64,000 bases of DNA from assembly GCA_019636625.1 (NCBI GenBank), contig JAHBXE010000007.1, positions 1 to 64,000 of the forward strand. Reading direction: 5' to 3'. The stretch is from Phycisphaeraceae bacterium (GTDB lineage Bacteria > Planctomycetota > Phycisphaerae > Phycisphaerales > UBA1924). The notes beneath the pieces are model-generated. The model did not search any database and was not told the origin of the DNA. It was given only the letters and a program-made list of their open reading frames with translations. The position numbers and the translations under genes were made by a program. Position 1 is the first letter of the stretch; every line of letters starts with the position of its first letter. Shown here piece after piece: positions 25,933 to 34,715 of this stretch.

Positions 25933-26772
25933 TCACGACTGCGGCGAGCCTGATACCAATGTGGAGGCTGCCGTGGGGAGTGAAACGACTTCCCCATTGT
26001 CCAGTCGGACCCGGATGAAACCTCGGGGATCGAGGCGTTCGACAACCCCCTCGAAGCGGCGGTTGTCGTGCTCGATGGCGCGTCGGGTTCCCGTCACGAT
26101 GTCACGCGCCGCGAACTGCCGAAGGACCTCGGGTTCGCTTTCAAACAGCACCCGGTCCAGGGCCTCGATGAGTCCATCCAGCACCAGACTCGCCTGCGGG
26201 CGCTCCTTGCAGATCTGTGCCATTGATACCGCCGTCGTGCGGAGAGGTTCGGGCCAATCGCTTTCGCCCTGATGAATGTTGATGCCGATTCCGAGGAGCA
26301 GGAGGTTGTCCCGTCCCTCCACGAGGATCCCGGCGAGCTTGCGGCTGGCTCCGTGGCGCGAGCAGGCGGTCGGGGCAACCATGACGTCGTTGGGCCACTT
26401 GATCCGCAGGAGCGGAGAAACCTCCGGGATTGTCGGCGACCACTGGTCCACAAGCCGCTCGCAGGCGTGGCAGACGGCGCACGCCGCGCGAAGTGGCAGC
26501 CACGCCGCTTCATGGGCCGCGCGATCGAGGACAAACGTCACCGCCAGGCCAAGGTCGTCGCGCTGACTCCACGTCTTGCCGGGCCGGCCTCGGCCCTGGC
26601 GTTGGCGTAGCGACGTGACGACAAGTCCCGGCGCTCCGGAAGCCGCGGCGAAGGCTTCATCCTGCGTGGACCCGCACTCGTCCAGCACGATGAACCTGTC
26701 GAGCCATGCCGGTCGCCGATCATGGAGAAAGCCGGCAAGGTGCCGGGATCTTTCGGCGGCTTCAGGGCTCAT
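25933..26772 (-). CDS. birA: Biotin-[acetyl-CoA carboxylase] ligase
   Basis: This 279-residue enzyme activates biotin with ATP and transfers it to the biotin carboxyl carrier protein of acetyl-CoA carboxylase. Present are the substrate-binding blocks STQDEAF, RQRQGRGRPGKTW (the biotinyl-AMP loop), LRIKWPNDVM and KLAGILVEG, and the C-terminal SH3-like domain with RRFEGVVERLDPRG. The N-terminal winged helix of E. coli BirA is absent, so it is probably not a repressor. Its start overlaps the nadC stop by four bases (ATGA), giving a nadC-birA operon. Confidence 0.94.
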   Translation of the reverse strand: MSPEAAERSRHLAGFLHDRRPAWLDRFIVLDECGSTQDEAFAAASGAPGLVVTSLRQRQGRGRPGKTWSQRDDLGLAVTFVLDRAAHEAAWLPLRAACAVCHACERLVDQWSPTIPEVSPLLRIKWPNDVMVAPTACSRHGASRKLAGILVEGRDNLLLLGIGINIHQGESDWPEPLRTTAVSMAQICKERPQASLVLDGLIEALDRVLFESEPEVLRQFAARDIVTGTRRAIEHDNRRFEGVVERLDPRGFIRVRLDNGEVVSLPTAASTLVSGSPQS

Positions 26773-27698
26773 CCGGCGATGTCCAGGGCGACATCCAGCC
26801 AGGGGGCGCTGTGGGTGATGGCCCCCACGCTGATTCGATCGATACCGGTCTCCGCGATGGTGCGGATCGTCTCCAGTCGAACCCCGCCGGATGCTTCGAG
26901 TTCAACACGGCTCCCGGCCTTGTCGCGCAGCGCGACGGCCTGCCGGAGTTGGATGGGGGTCATGTTGTCGAGCAGCACGAGTTCCACAAGCCCCGCCGGT
27001 ATCGCGAGCACTCGGGTCAACTGATCCAGCGTGTCAACCTCGACCTCGACGAACTCGGGGTTGAACTCGGATCTGGCACGCTTGGCGGCCTCCGCCAGCA
27101 CGCGGCCGAGCTGGTCCAGCCCGACCCCGGCGATGTGGTTGTCCTTGATGAGCACCGCATCGAACAGTCCCGTCCGGTGGCACATCGCCCCGCCGCACCG
27201 AGTCGCGTACTTCTCCAGCACGCGAAGCCCCGGCATGGTCTTTCTCGTGTCGTAGATGCGTGCCTTGACCGGCGTGGGTGAGGCAGCAGCCGAAACGAAC
27301 GCCGCGGCCGTGGTCGCGATGCCCGACAATCGCCCGAGAAGGTTGAGGGCCGGCCGCTCGACGGCCAGTAAGTGGCGCTTGGACCCGGACAGGTTTGCGA
27401 TGGCGGTGTTGGGGGACACACGGTCGCCGTCCCGGACGGCCAAGGAGATTTCGAGTGATGCGCCGTACACATCAAGTAGATCGGGCAAAGCGGCCAGACC
27501 CGCGATGACTCCCGGCGATCGGGCCACGATCTGGCCGGTTGCCATCGCCCCCTCCGCCACACTGCAAAGGGATGTGATGTCGGTGCGCCGCGGGCCCAGG
27601 TCTTCATCGCGGGCCAGTTCGAGGATTCGGCGGACCAAGCCCGTTCCCGCAAAGTGGCGGTAGAGGTCGGGGAGTGGGAAGTCGTTGAGACCGGCCAT
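26769..27698 (-). CDS. nadC: Nicotinate-nucleotide pyrophosphorylase (quinolinate phosphoribosyltransferase)
   Basis: NadC makes nicotinate mononucleotide from quinolinate and PRPP in NAD synthesis. In the 309-residue protein, the family blocks are DLGPRRTDIT, RPALNLLGRLSGIATTA, RIYDTRKTMPGLR, EKYATRCGGAMCHR and LIKDNHIA, followed by VEVEVDTLDQL, VLLDNMTP, LEASGGV and ISVGAITHS. The ATG at 27698 fits the usual N-terminus; the frame continues to 27806 without family similarity. nadC is first of a two-gene operon with birA, matching a common bacterial pairing. Confidence 0.96.
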   Translation of the reverse strand: MAGLNDFPLPDLYRHFAGTGLVRRILELARDEDLGPRRTDITSLCSVAEGAMATGQIVARSPGVIAGLAALPDLLDVYGASLEISLAVRDGDRVSPNTAIANLSGSKRHLLAVERPALNLLGRLSGIATTAAAFVSAAASPTPVKARIYDTRKTMPGLRVLEKYATRCGGAMCHRTGLFDAVLIKDNHIAGVGLDQLGRVLAEAAKRARSEFNPEFVEVEVDTLDQLTRVLAIPAGLVELVLLDNMTPIQLRQAVALRDKAGSRVELEASGGVRLETIRTIAETGIDRISVGAITHSAPWLDVALDIAG

Positions 27699-27799
27699 CG
27701 GCCAATGGTACGGGTGGCAAGCAAGCCACAGAGCCAGTCTTCGGGCACAACCGACCCGAAACCGGGCGCGGGACGCTAAACTTCGCGCAGGAGGTCCTG

Positions 27800-28585
27800 A
27801 TGTCACTGCTCGCCGGAAAGACAGGTCTCATCGTCGGAATCGCCAATGACCGCTCGTACGCGTGGCACATCGCCAAGGCCATGATCGAGCAGGGCGCCCG
27901 CTGTGCATTCACACACCTGCCCGGGGAAAAGAACGAACGCCGGACCCGCAAGGCCGTGGAGGCGCTGGGGGTGGCCGATCCGTGGATGGTGCCGCTTGAC
28001 GCGGGAAACGATGCGGAACTGGACGCGGTGTTCAGCAGTTACGCAGAGCGGTTCGATGTGATGCACTTCCTGGTGCACTCGATCGCGTTCGCGGACCGTG
28101 AGTGGCTGCAGGCGGGGAAGTTCGTCGAAACGCCGCGCCAGGCGTACCTCTCCGCGATAGACATTTCGGCGTACACGCTCTTGGCGATGGCGCAGCGGGC
28201 CAAGGCGATCATGACACGGTCGGGCGGGGGATCGATCATGGCGATGTCGTATTACGGCGCGGAGAAGGTGGTGCCGGGGTACAACGTCATGGGCGTGGCC
28301 AAGGCGGCGCTCGAGTGCACGGGGCGGTACCTGGCCGCGGAGCTTGGCGCGCACAATATCCGAGTGAACCTGATTTCGGGCGGGTATCTCCGCACGCTGG
28401 CCTCCTCCGCGGTGGGCGGGACGGACACCATGGCGGAGCGGACCGCGGAGCGTGCCCCCCTGCGTCGGAACGTGGAAGGCGCGGACGTTGGCAAGGCCGC
28501 CGTGTTCCTGGCCAGCGACCTTTCCAGCGGGATGACGGGGGAGACGCTGTACGTGGACTGCGGCGTGAACCTGATCGGTGCATGA
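27800..28585 (+). CDS. fabI: Enoyl-[acyl-carrier-protein] reductase [NADH], FabI type
   Basis: FabI reduces trans-2-enoyl-ACP in the last step of each fatty-acid elongation cycle. The 261-residue SDR protein has the FabI-type N-terminus LLAGKTGLIVGIANDRSYAW, LVHSIAF, and the Y-x6-K active site in MSYYGAEKVVPGYNVMGVAK (catalytic Tyr and Lys), plus FLASDLSSGMTGETLYVDCG. It follows a strong AGGAGGT. It is divergent from nadC-birA, with a short shared spacer. Sterol-type or other SDRs are excluded by the Y-x6-K spacing. Confidence 0.95.
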   Translation: MSLLAGKTGLIVGIANDRSYAWHIAKAMIEQGARCAFTHLPGEKNERRTRKAVEALGVADPWMVPLDAGNDAELDAVFSSYAERFDVMHFLVHSIAFADREWLQAGKFVETPRQAYLSAIDISAYTLLAMAQRAKAIMTRSGGGSIMAMSYYGAEKVVPGYNVMGVAKAALECTGRYLAAELGAHNIRVNLISGGYLRTLASSAVGGTDTMAERTAERAPLRRNVEGADVGKAAVFLASDLSSGMTGETLYVDCGVNLIGA

Positions 28586-28641
28586 TGCCCCGGCGACAGG
28601 CCCGCGCCGTGACCCTTGAACGCGGTTTCCGAGCGATGAGG

Positions 28642-28652
28642 CCGGCCCTTGC
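28642..28652 (+). repeat. CCGGCCCTTGC intergenic motif, copy 2
   Basis: Copy 2 of the motif, 57 bases after the fabI stop and ahead of the small protein gene at 28720. Confidence 0.35.
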
Positions 28653-28719
28653 AGGCCCGGATAACCACGGTTTCTGATCGATTTGAAGGCGTCGAGTTTG
28701 AGGGGTCGATACAGACGGT

Positions 28720-28992
28720 GTGAGCATCATCGGGACCAACGTGGCTCAGTCGTTGGCGGGCGCTTCCCAAGCGGAGCGTGTCGAGGCTCAGAACAAGAAA
28801 CCCGCGTCAAAGCTGCCCTCATCGCCGCGGAAGGATGACCGGGACCTCTATGTCTCTCAGGTCGAGAGTGCTGACGCGGTTCGGGGGCTGTCGAGCAACG
28901 AGCAGCAGGATGCGAACGAGGACCACCGGAAGTCGAACTCGTACCGACCCGGTGGTGAAGCCGAGCGTCCGCGCCTGGATGTCGAGGGCTGA
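28720..28992 (+). CDS. Small hydrophilic protein, probable Phycisphaerae-specific family
   Basis: This 90-residue protein starts at GTG. It begins SIIGTNVAQSLAGASQAERV, then is rich in Lys, Asp, Glu, Gln and Ser, with ADAVRGL-SSNEQQDANEDH in the middle. The composition suggests a mostly disordered or helical polar protein without membrane segments. I recall similar N-termini in related planctomycetes but cannot verify this here. A GAGGGG run lies some 12-18 bases upstream. It lies between fabI and a convergent membrane protein gene. Confidence 0.55.
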   Translation: MSIIGTNVAQSLAGASQAERVEAQNKKPASKLPSSPRKDDRDLYVSQVESADAVRGLSSNEQQDANEDHRKSNSYRPGGEAERPRLDVEG

Positions 28993-29022
28993 ACCTTCCC
29001 CCGGAAAGCCCATAGCCTTGGC

Positions 29023-30438
29023 TTACGCCGCGTCGCGCAGCTCCCAGAGAGTCGGGTTCGGCTGGTCCGCTCCCATGAGGGAGAAGACCTCTCGCAACAC
29101 TTGGCGGTCCTGATCGCGTCCCACCAGCCACGCCGAGTGCCGGACGTCGTCCATGATGTCGCCGCGGATGAAGGCGACCTTTTCCCGGGGGCTTGTGGCA
29201 CAGACAAGGCAGATGCCGGAGGCCACGCGGCCGAGCGTGAGCGGGTTGGGAGATCCGAGCTCGAGTTCGGCCTGGAGGAAGGCGAGGTGCTCTTCCAGCG
29301 TGGGGTGCGTGCCCGAGCGGATGATCCGTTCGGCGGTGCGAAACAGGTCGAACGCGGCATCGTCCTCGAACATCGCCAGCCTCACGGCCGCGGCCCGAAG
29401 CAGGATCTCGGGCTCCTCGCCCACGACCGACAAGGCGGCCTCCACGCCCTTGCGGCGAAGGTCAAGGTCGAGCCATGCCTCGGTCGAAGCGAGCCAGGCG
29501 CTGACGACCCGGCCGGCCGCCCGAGCCACCGGCGACGGGTCTGACCCGCTCGCAACCAACGCGCTGACCAGTTCCAGCATCGACCGATCCGCGAGACTGT
29601 TGGGGGTGCGAACCGTTTCATCCCGTCGGGCGGACGGCGAGCGGCCAGTCAGGTGATCGGAAAGCCGCAGTCGCGCGGGACAACGCGAAAGCACGGCGGC
29701 GGCCCGGAGCGTTGAGGCGAGCAGGTTCGCCTGCAGATCCCGGGCCAGGTCCACCGACTCCAATGTCACACGGGACACATCCACCCGCACCGGAAACACG
29801 GCCGCGTACGTCAACGGACGCGGCGTGGACCAGTCGTACCACGCCGCTTCGCGTTCGGGATACTCACGCGAGACCACCCGCATGGGAAGTCCGGGGCCCT
29901 CTCCCGACGTGCGAAGCAAGGCATCCAGGTTGTGCCGGCGAATCGCCGCCTGATCGTCGGCGCTCGGTGAAAGAATGACCCACTCGACATCGAGACTGGA
30001 TTCCGCATCCATCAGGGCCCGGCGCGTGTCGGGGCCCGCATCGAGGCCGATCCGGATCGGGTGAGTCGAGGTTGAGCGTCGCGCCACGCGAGCGGTCATG
30101 CGGTCCTCGAGCGATGCGAATGACGAAGGGGGAACCCGGAGCGTCCTGGCCGCCGAGCGAGCGGCCTCCCACACCGCCGCGAGCGCCCGTCCGGGAACAT
30201 GGGCAAACCGTGGGAACGCGAGCGCGCGATCGGCACGCGCGGACACTTCCTGAGCGTTTCGAGACTTCGACGTCAACCACTCGGCCGCCATCGCCGCCAA
30301 GATCAGCCAGACGCCGACGGGAAGCCCGAGCGTGAGTTCGCGAAGCCAGCCCACGCCGAGGTACGCCGCGGCGGCGATGAACGCGGAAGACCCGACGAGA
30401 ACAGAGGCCGACCTTGAGAGCGAGTGTCCCTGGTTCAT
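29023..30438 (-). CDS. Membrane protein of unknown function (two N-terminal helices)
   Basis: A 471-residue protein from the ATG at 30438; another in-frame ATG at 30471 is possible. Two close hydrophobic segments (about 9-30 and 40-58) are followed by a long soluble region rich in Arg, Ala and Leu with helical character. The C-terminal part (about 330-470) looks like an alpha-helical repeat of TPR or similar kind, with GEEPEILLRAAAVRLAMFED as one example, but no motif is decisive. No family is recognised. Confidence 0.6.
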   Translation of the reverse strand: MNQGHSLSRSASVLVGSSAFIAAAAYLGVGWLRELTLGLPVGVWLILAAMAAEWLTSKSRNAQEVSARADRALAFPRFAHVPGRALAAVWEAARSAARTLRVPPSSFASLEDRMTARVARRSTSTHPIRIGLDAGPDTRRALMDAESSLDVEWVILSPSADDQAAIRRHNLDALLRTSGEGPGLPMRVVSREYPEREAAWYDWSTPRPLTYAAVFPVRVDVSRVTLESVDLARDLQANLLASTLRAAAVLSRCPARLRLSDHLTGRSPSARRDETVRTPNSLADRSMLELVSALVASGSDPSPVARAAGRVVSAWLASTEAWLDLDLRRKGVEAALSVVGEEPEILLRAAAVRLAMFEDDAAFDLFRTAERIIRSGTHPTLEEHLAFLQAELELGSPNPLTLGRVASGICLVCATSPREKVAFIRGDIMDDVRHSAWLVGRDQDRQVLREVFSLMGADQPNPTLWELRDAA

Positions 30439-30648
30439 AGGACAGGAAACATCGGCGGCACACGGTCTCAACAGAAGCCGGGGACTTCGTGCTTTACGCG
30501 TCGCACAATCGCGGAAATTGCACAGGCGGCAGACGCGTTACCTGCCGCGATCTTGACCATCCGAACCAGAGTTTGTTTCTTCTTGCGGGTTGACACGCAT
30601 GGCGGTCGGGGCGCGCGGCGAGGGCGGCCTATAACGCGTCCTGAGCCG

Positions 30649-31131
30649 TCACGGACGGGACTTGAGGTTGATGGGCGGCACTTGCCCCGGCGCCATGCCC
30701 GGCCCTCCCGCGCTCTGCACGCGTCCCTGCTCGACGGCTTTGGCGACGGCCGCGGAGATTTCGACGTACTGCATACGAAGCTCATGGAGCATCTGCGTCA
30801 GGAACTGGGATTCTTCCGGGGTGAGGTTGCCCTTGGTCTTGGTTTCAAGCATCGCGAGAAGGTCGATGTTGAACTTCGCGGGCTCCAGACCGACGATCCG
30901 GCGGCCCGACTCCGGGTCCGGAAAGGCCCCGAGGTACATCAGGGCCTGCATGGCGAGTGTACGGATCAGCTCCTCGAAGTTCGGCTGTGGTGGACCGTCC
31001 ATGTCGCCGCCGGCTTCAGGCCCGGAGGGCTGCTTGGCCTTCTCGGCCGCCGCGAGCCGTTCCTTCTCGGCCTGGGCCTGCGACTTCCAGTCGCTGTCGA
31101 CGATGATTTTGGGCCCTTGGGAGTCTGACAT
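30649..31131 (-). CDS. DUF1844 family protein
   Basis: This 160-residue protein starts with IIVDSDWKSQAQAEKERLAA, the common DUF1844 opening, and carries the conserved core NFEELIRTLAMQALMYLGAFPDP followed by NIDLLAMLETKTKGNLTPEE. The C-terminus is a Gly/Pro-rich tail. The family is widespread in planctomycetes and deltaproteobacteria but its function is not established. It stands alone, divergent from the parvulin-like lipoprotein gene with a 98-base spacer. Confidence 0.85.
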   Translation of the reverse strand: MSDSQGPKIIVDSDWKSQAQAEKERLAAAEKAKQPSGPEAGGDMDGPPQPNFEELIRTLAMQALMYLGAFPDPESGRRIVGLEPAKFNIDLLAMLETKTKGNLTPEESQFLTQMLHELRMQYVEISAAVAKAVEQGRVQSAGGPGMAPGQVPPINLKSRP

Positions 31132-31184
31132 GTGATTTCCTTTCGTCGGGTCAACTGTAGGCGATCGGGGTGGGATTGCCGGGA

Positions 31185-31195
31185 CCGGCCCTTGC
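31185..31195 (+). repeat. CCGGCCCTTGC intergenic motif, copy 3
   Basis: Copy 3 of the motif, 34 bases before the parvulin-like lipoprotein ATG. Here it forms a small bulged hairpin with GCAGGGC just after it. Confidence 0.35.
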
Positions 31196-31229
31196 GATGC
31201 AGGGCTTGCGGACGTACCGTGTCGCCACG

Positions 31230-32591
31230 ATGGATCGACGGCTCGGGTTTCTGGTTCTGCTGGCGGGATGGGCGGCCGGGGGCTGCGCCGGAGGGGGGCG
31301 CTCCGAGCCTGTTGTCGTGCTCCGCACCGAGGACTTCATCGCGGACCCGGCCACGATGCCGACCACCGTGGCACCGTCGCCCACGGTACCCGTTCGGTCT
31401 GCCAGCGTTTCTCCGGTTGAAGAAGCGAACGTTCCAACGCGTCCTGTTTCCCAGGAACCGCTGACTATCAACGATGTTTCCGTGGAGTCCGGGGTGCCAC
31501 GTGTCCAACCCGGGGTCGAGGCTCGAGCATCCGAGTCCCCCGTGCTGGTTGACGCCAAGATAGGGGAGATCAACGGGCGGCCCATACGTGTGGACGACCT
31601 TCTCCGGGACATCGGTCCACGCCTCGCTGCCATCGCGCTCACGAAGATGATGGCTCCGGAAGAATGGCGGGCCATCGGATTGGAGCCGCAGGAAGGTCGG
31701 ATCGTCACCCGCGGGAACTGGCTCGACCTTGCGGAGGTGCTGTTTCGCGGCGAGCTTTCCCGGATCCTGAAGGATGAACTGCTCGCCGCGGAAGCCCGCG
31801 CGGCACTCAAGCCGCAGCAGCGTGCCGGACTTCGGAACTTCGTTCGAGAGTCGACAGCTGTGCAGCGCCGGAGCCTGGGCGGCAGTCAGGCGGAGCTCGA
31901 ACGGCAGCTCCGAGTGAACAACCAGAATGAGCACCGGTTCGGTCGCGAGGTGGAGGCCCGGGTCCTGATCAGCATGCAGCTTGAGGAGAAAGTGAAAAAG
32001 CGGAGCCGGGCGAGCTGGAAGGACGTCAAGCGGTATTACGACAGGAACATCGAGGCGTTTCAGCCCCCCGCCACGGCGACATTTCGAATCATCAGTTGCC
32101 GCGCGGACAACGCGGACGCCGTCGCGGCCATCCGCGAATCGCTTGCCGCTGGCAAGCCCTTTGCCGAGGTCGCGTCGCTCCCGGCCAACCAGTACAACGC
32201 CGAGGGCGGCGGGCTGTTTGGCGATGGGAAGACGGTCATTCGGGGAGACTACGCGACCGCGACGCCTTTCGCGGTTGACGAGTTCAACGCGGCCGCGCAG
32301 AAGCTCAAGCCCGGTCAGTTCACACCCGAGCCGGTCGAACGCACGGACCGTTCGGACAACAAGCTGCTGGTGTGGCTGTACCTTGAATCGCTTCAGTCAG
32401 AGAGCAAGTCGCTCGCGGACCCGGATGTGCAGTTGAACATCGTCGACCGGCTCAACTACAGCGCTCAGCTTGCGGGTGAACAGGCGTACATTGAGCGGCT
32501 GGTGCGACGTGCCACGTTCAGCGACCTGGACCAGATGGTGCAGGAGCTGGTGAACATCGCGGCCGACCGCTATTGGCCGCCGGGGCCTTGA
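31230..32591 (+). CDS. Parvulin/SurA-like peptidylprolyl isomerase lipoprotein
   Basis: This 453-residue protein has an N-terminal signal with lipobox AGGC and a Pro/Ser/Thr-rich spacer. A helical SurA_N-like region (about 110-290) with KDVKRYYDRNIEAFQ precedes a parvulin-like domain (about 285-390) with ATATFRIISCRADNADAV and the block GKPFAEVASLPANQYNAEGGGLFG. SurA and PrsA-type proteins assist folding of exported proteins. Strict isomerase motifs such as SEDxxS are weak, so it may be a chaperone rather than an active isomerase. yraN follows immediately. Confidence 0.72.
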   Translation: MDRRLGFLVLLAGWAAGGCAGGGRSEPVVVLRTEDFIADPATMPTTVAPSPTVPVRSASVSPVEEANVPTRPVSQEPLTINDVSVESGVPRVQPGVEARASESPVLVDAKIGEINGRPIRVDDLLRDIGPRLAAIALTKMMAPEEWRAIGLEPQEGRIVTRGNWLDLAEVLFRGELSRILKDELLAAEARAALKPQQRAGLRNFVRESTAVQRRSLGGSQAELERQLRVNNQNEHRFGREVEARVLISMQLEEKVKKRSRASWKDVKRYYDRNIEAFQPPATATFRIISCRADNADAVAAIRESLAAGKPFAEVASLPANQYNAEGGGLFGDGKTVIRGDYATATPFAVDEFNAAAQKLKPGQFTPEPVERTDRSDNKLLVWLYLESLQSESKSLADPDVQLNIVDRLNYSAQLAGEQAYIERLVRRATFSDLDQMVQELVNIAADRYWPPGP

Positions 32592-32595
32592 TGCC

Positions 32596-33060
32596 GTGCT
32601 CGCGCGGCTGCTGAAGAGGCTGACACAACGGACGGCGCTGGCAAGCGACCCGAAGCGCCTGGGACAGGCGGGAGAGCACTTTGCGGCGCGATACCTTCGA
32701 AGGAAGGGGTACCGGATCCTGGCCCGGAATGCCAGGCTCAAGCATGGCGAGGCGGACATCGTCTGCGAGTGCCCGCACCGGGAGGCGATCGTCATCGTCG
32801 AGGTCAAGACCCGCCTTCGGGGCTCGGGGCGGTCCATTCAGGGCGAAACGGTCGCGCCGGAGGCAAGCGTCACCTCGCGGAAGCGGGCGAAACTGGCCGC
32901 GATACTCCAGACGTTGCGCCGGGCAAATGGTTGGGAGCGGCGTCTGATGCGGGTGGATGTGGTGGCTATCGAATGGCCATTGGGGAGGGGCAGGCCTCGC
33001 CTGCGACACCACGAATCCGTGATGTTCCAGCGGGCGGACGTCAGGAACGCTGCGCGGTAA
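32596..33060 (+). CDS. YraN/UPF0102 family endonuclease-like protein
   Basis: This 154-residue protein begins at GTG four bases after the preceding stop. The family blocks GQAGEHFAARYLRRKGYRILARNAR, GEADIVCEC and IVIVEVKTRLRG are present; the Glu-Val-Lys triad fits the Holliday-junction-resolvase-like nuclease fold. Activity has not been settled for this family. The C-terminus is Arg-rich. The stop overlaps the convergent histidine kinase end by 20 bases. Confidence 0.88.
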   Translation: MLARLLKRLTQRTALASDPKRLGQAGEHFAARYLRRKGYRILARNARLKHGEADIVCECPHREAIVIVEVKTRLRGSGRSIQGETVAPEASVTSRKRAKLAAILQTLRRANGWERRLMRVDVVAIEWPLGRGRPRLRHHESVMFQRADVRNAAR

Positions 33061-34642
33061 GCGCGCCACGGAACGCCGTCTCGAGTTTCTGCTCGCGAGC
33101 ACGCTCTCGATCGAGCCGGATGGGCAGAATCAGGCTGAACATGGATCCTCGCCCCACCTCGCTGACGAGTTGGATCTCCCCTTGGAGCAGGTGGGCCAAC
33201 TCGCGGCTGATCGCGAGGCCAAGGCCCGTGCCGGTGTGCTCGCGCGTGTGCGAGGCGTCGAGTTGAAGAAACTTCTGGAACAAGCGGGCCTGATCCTCCG
33301 GTGAGATTCCCGGTCCGGTGTCGATCACGCTGATCCGTACGCGCTCGATCGCGTCGGAACCCTGGTCGCCTCGTGCGGGTAGATGCTCGGCTCGGAGCGT
33401 CACGCTCCCCCTGACGCCGGCGGGTGACACCGACGGTGTGAACTTCACCGCGTTGCTGAGGAAGTTGAAGAGAATCTGCTGGAGCAGCTTCTGATCGGTC
33501 TCGATGATCGGCAAGTCCTCTGCCGCTTCGAGCGTGAGGGTGAGTTTCTTCTTCTCCCCCAGCGGCGCGATCAAGCCCAGCACGCCTTCGCACACATCCC
33601 GCAGGTTCAGCGGCGCCGGCTTGATCTCCACCTTGCCCGCTTCGATCCTGGCCATTTCCAGCAGGCTGTTGATCATCTCCAGCAGGCCTCTCCCCGAGTT
33701 GAGGATGTTCTCGAGGTACCTCACCCGCTTCGAGAGCCGCGTCGAATCGTCCCCGGCCTCGAGCTCGGACTGCGCCTGGTCGCGGAGCAGTTCGGCAAAG
33801 CCGATGATCGAGTTGAGGGGCGTCCGAAGCTCGTGGCTCACGCCGGCGAGGAACTCGCCCTTGAGCCTCGCCGTTTCATACAGCGCCGTGTTGGCTTCCG
33901 ACAACTCGTTGAGCTTCACGTCCAGAGCGCTGTTGATGGCGCGCAGCTGATTCTGGCTCCGGGCCAGCTCGACCAGCATCGAGTTGAACGTGCCCGACAA
34001 CTCCTCGAACTCGTCGCCCGTCTGGATTTCCGAGCGGATCGTCAGGTCGCCCTCGCGGACTCGTTCCGCCGTTTCCTTCAGGGCACGGACAGGGCTCAGA
34101 ATGATGCGGTGCGTGATCAGATAGAACACCAGCACCGCCAGCCCCAGCACCACGCACCCGGCGCTCAGCAGGTACGCCGTGTTGATCACGAGCAGGCGCG
34201 TCGCCTCCATCGGCCTTCGCTGCAGCGAGATGATCCCCGCGAGAGACTTGTCGTCCTTGCGGATCGCGCGGGCGTATCGGTACTCCCGGGTCAGCCCTCG
34301 CCACGACGCGGACTGGTACTCCGACACCTCCGCCGATTGTTCCATGGACCGCAGCGCTCGCCGGATGAATGGATTCGTCGCCGATTCCGCCGCGGCCTGT
34401 TCCGGCGTCAGCCGGCGTGCATTGATACCGGCCCGTTCCACCATCTCCCCCTCGGGCGCGGGGTTCCAACGTTCCAGCGATTCCCAGACGTTGACCAGTT
34501 GCCGCGAGACTTCGTGCTGCCCGGCGTCCACCAACCCGTTCATGCGGAACCATGGCACGGACATGGCCGCCAGCACGATCAGAACGACCGCGCCGCCGAA
34601 CAGAAGCAGGCACTTATTGGCCAGTGAAATGCCGCGCCACAT
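33041..34642 (-). CDS. Sensor histidine kinase, membrane bound
   Basis: This 533-residue protein starts at MWRGISL (ATG 34642); the frame continuing to 35074 runs antisense to miaB and is not real. Two membrane segments (about 10-30 and 165-190) flank a sensor domain of about 130 residues. A HAMP domain (about 190-245) and coiled coil lead to HisKA with FLAGVSHELRTPLNSIIGF (phosphoacceptor His), then the HATPase domain with N box NFLSNAVKF, G1 VIDTGPGIS, F box LFQKFLQLD and G2 GTGLGLAISRELAHLLQG. The short sensor is unclassified. No response regulator gene is adjacent, so the target is unknown. It is divergent from miaB. Confidence 0.9.
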   Translation of the reverse strand: MWRGISLANKCLLLFGGAVVLIVLAAMSVPWFRMNGLVDAGQHEVSRQLVNVWESLERWNPAPEGEMVERAGINARRLTPEQAAAESATNPFIRRALRSMEQSAEVSEYQSASWRGLTREYRYARAIRKDDKSLAGIISLQRRPMEATRLLVINTAYLLSAGCVVLGLAVLVFYLITHRIILSPVRALKETAERVREGDLTIRSEIQTGDEFEELSGTFNSMLVELARSQNQLRAINSALDVKLNELSEANTALYETARLKGEFLAGVSHELRTPLNSIIGFAELLRDQAQSELEAGDDSTRLSKRVRYLENILNSGRGLLEMINSLLEMARIEAGKVEIKPAPLNLRDVCEGVLGLIAPLGEKKKLTLTLEAAEDLPIIETDQKLLQQILFNFLSNAVKFTPSVSPAGVRGSVTLRAEHLPARGDQGSDAIERVRISVIDTGPGISPEDQARLFQKFLQLDASHTREHTGTGLGLAISRELAHLLQGEIQLVSEVGRGSMFSLILPIRLDRERAREQKLETAFRGALTAQRS

Positions 34643-34715
34643 GCGTGCAGTGTAGTGACATCCCCCTCCCGCCTGCCCGGAGGGTTTGGCGCGGCACGCA
34701 TAAACTCCCTGCCCC

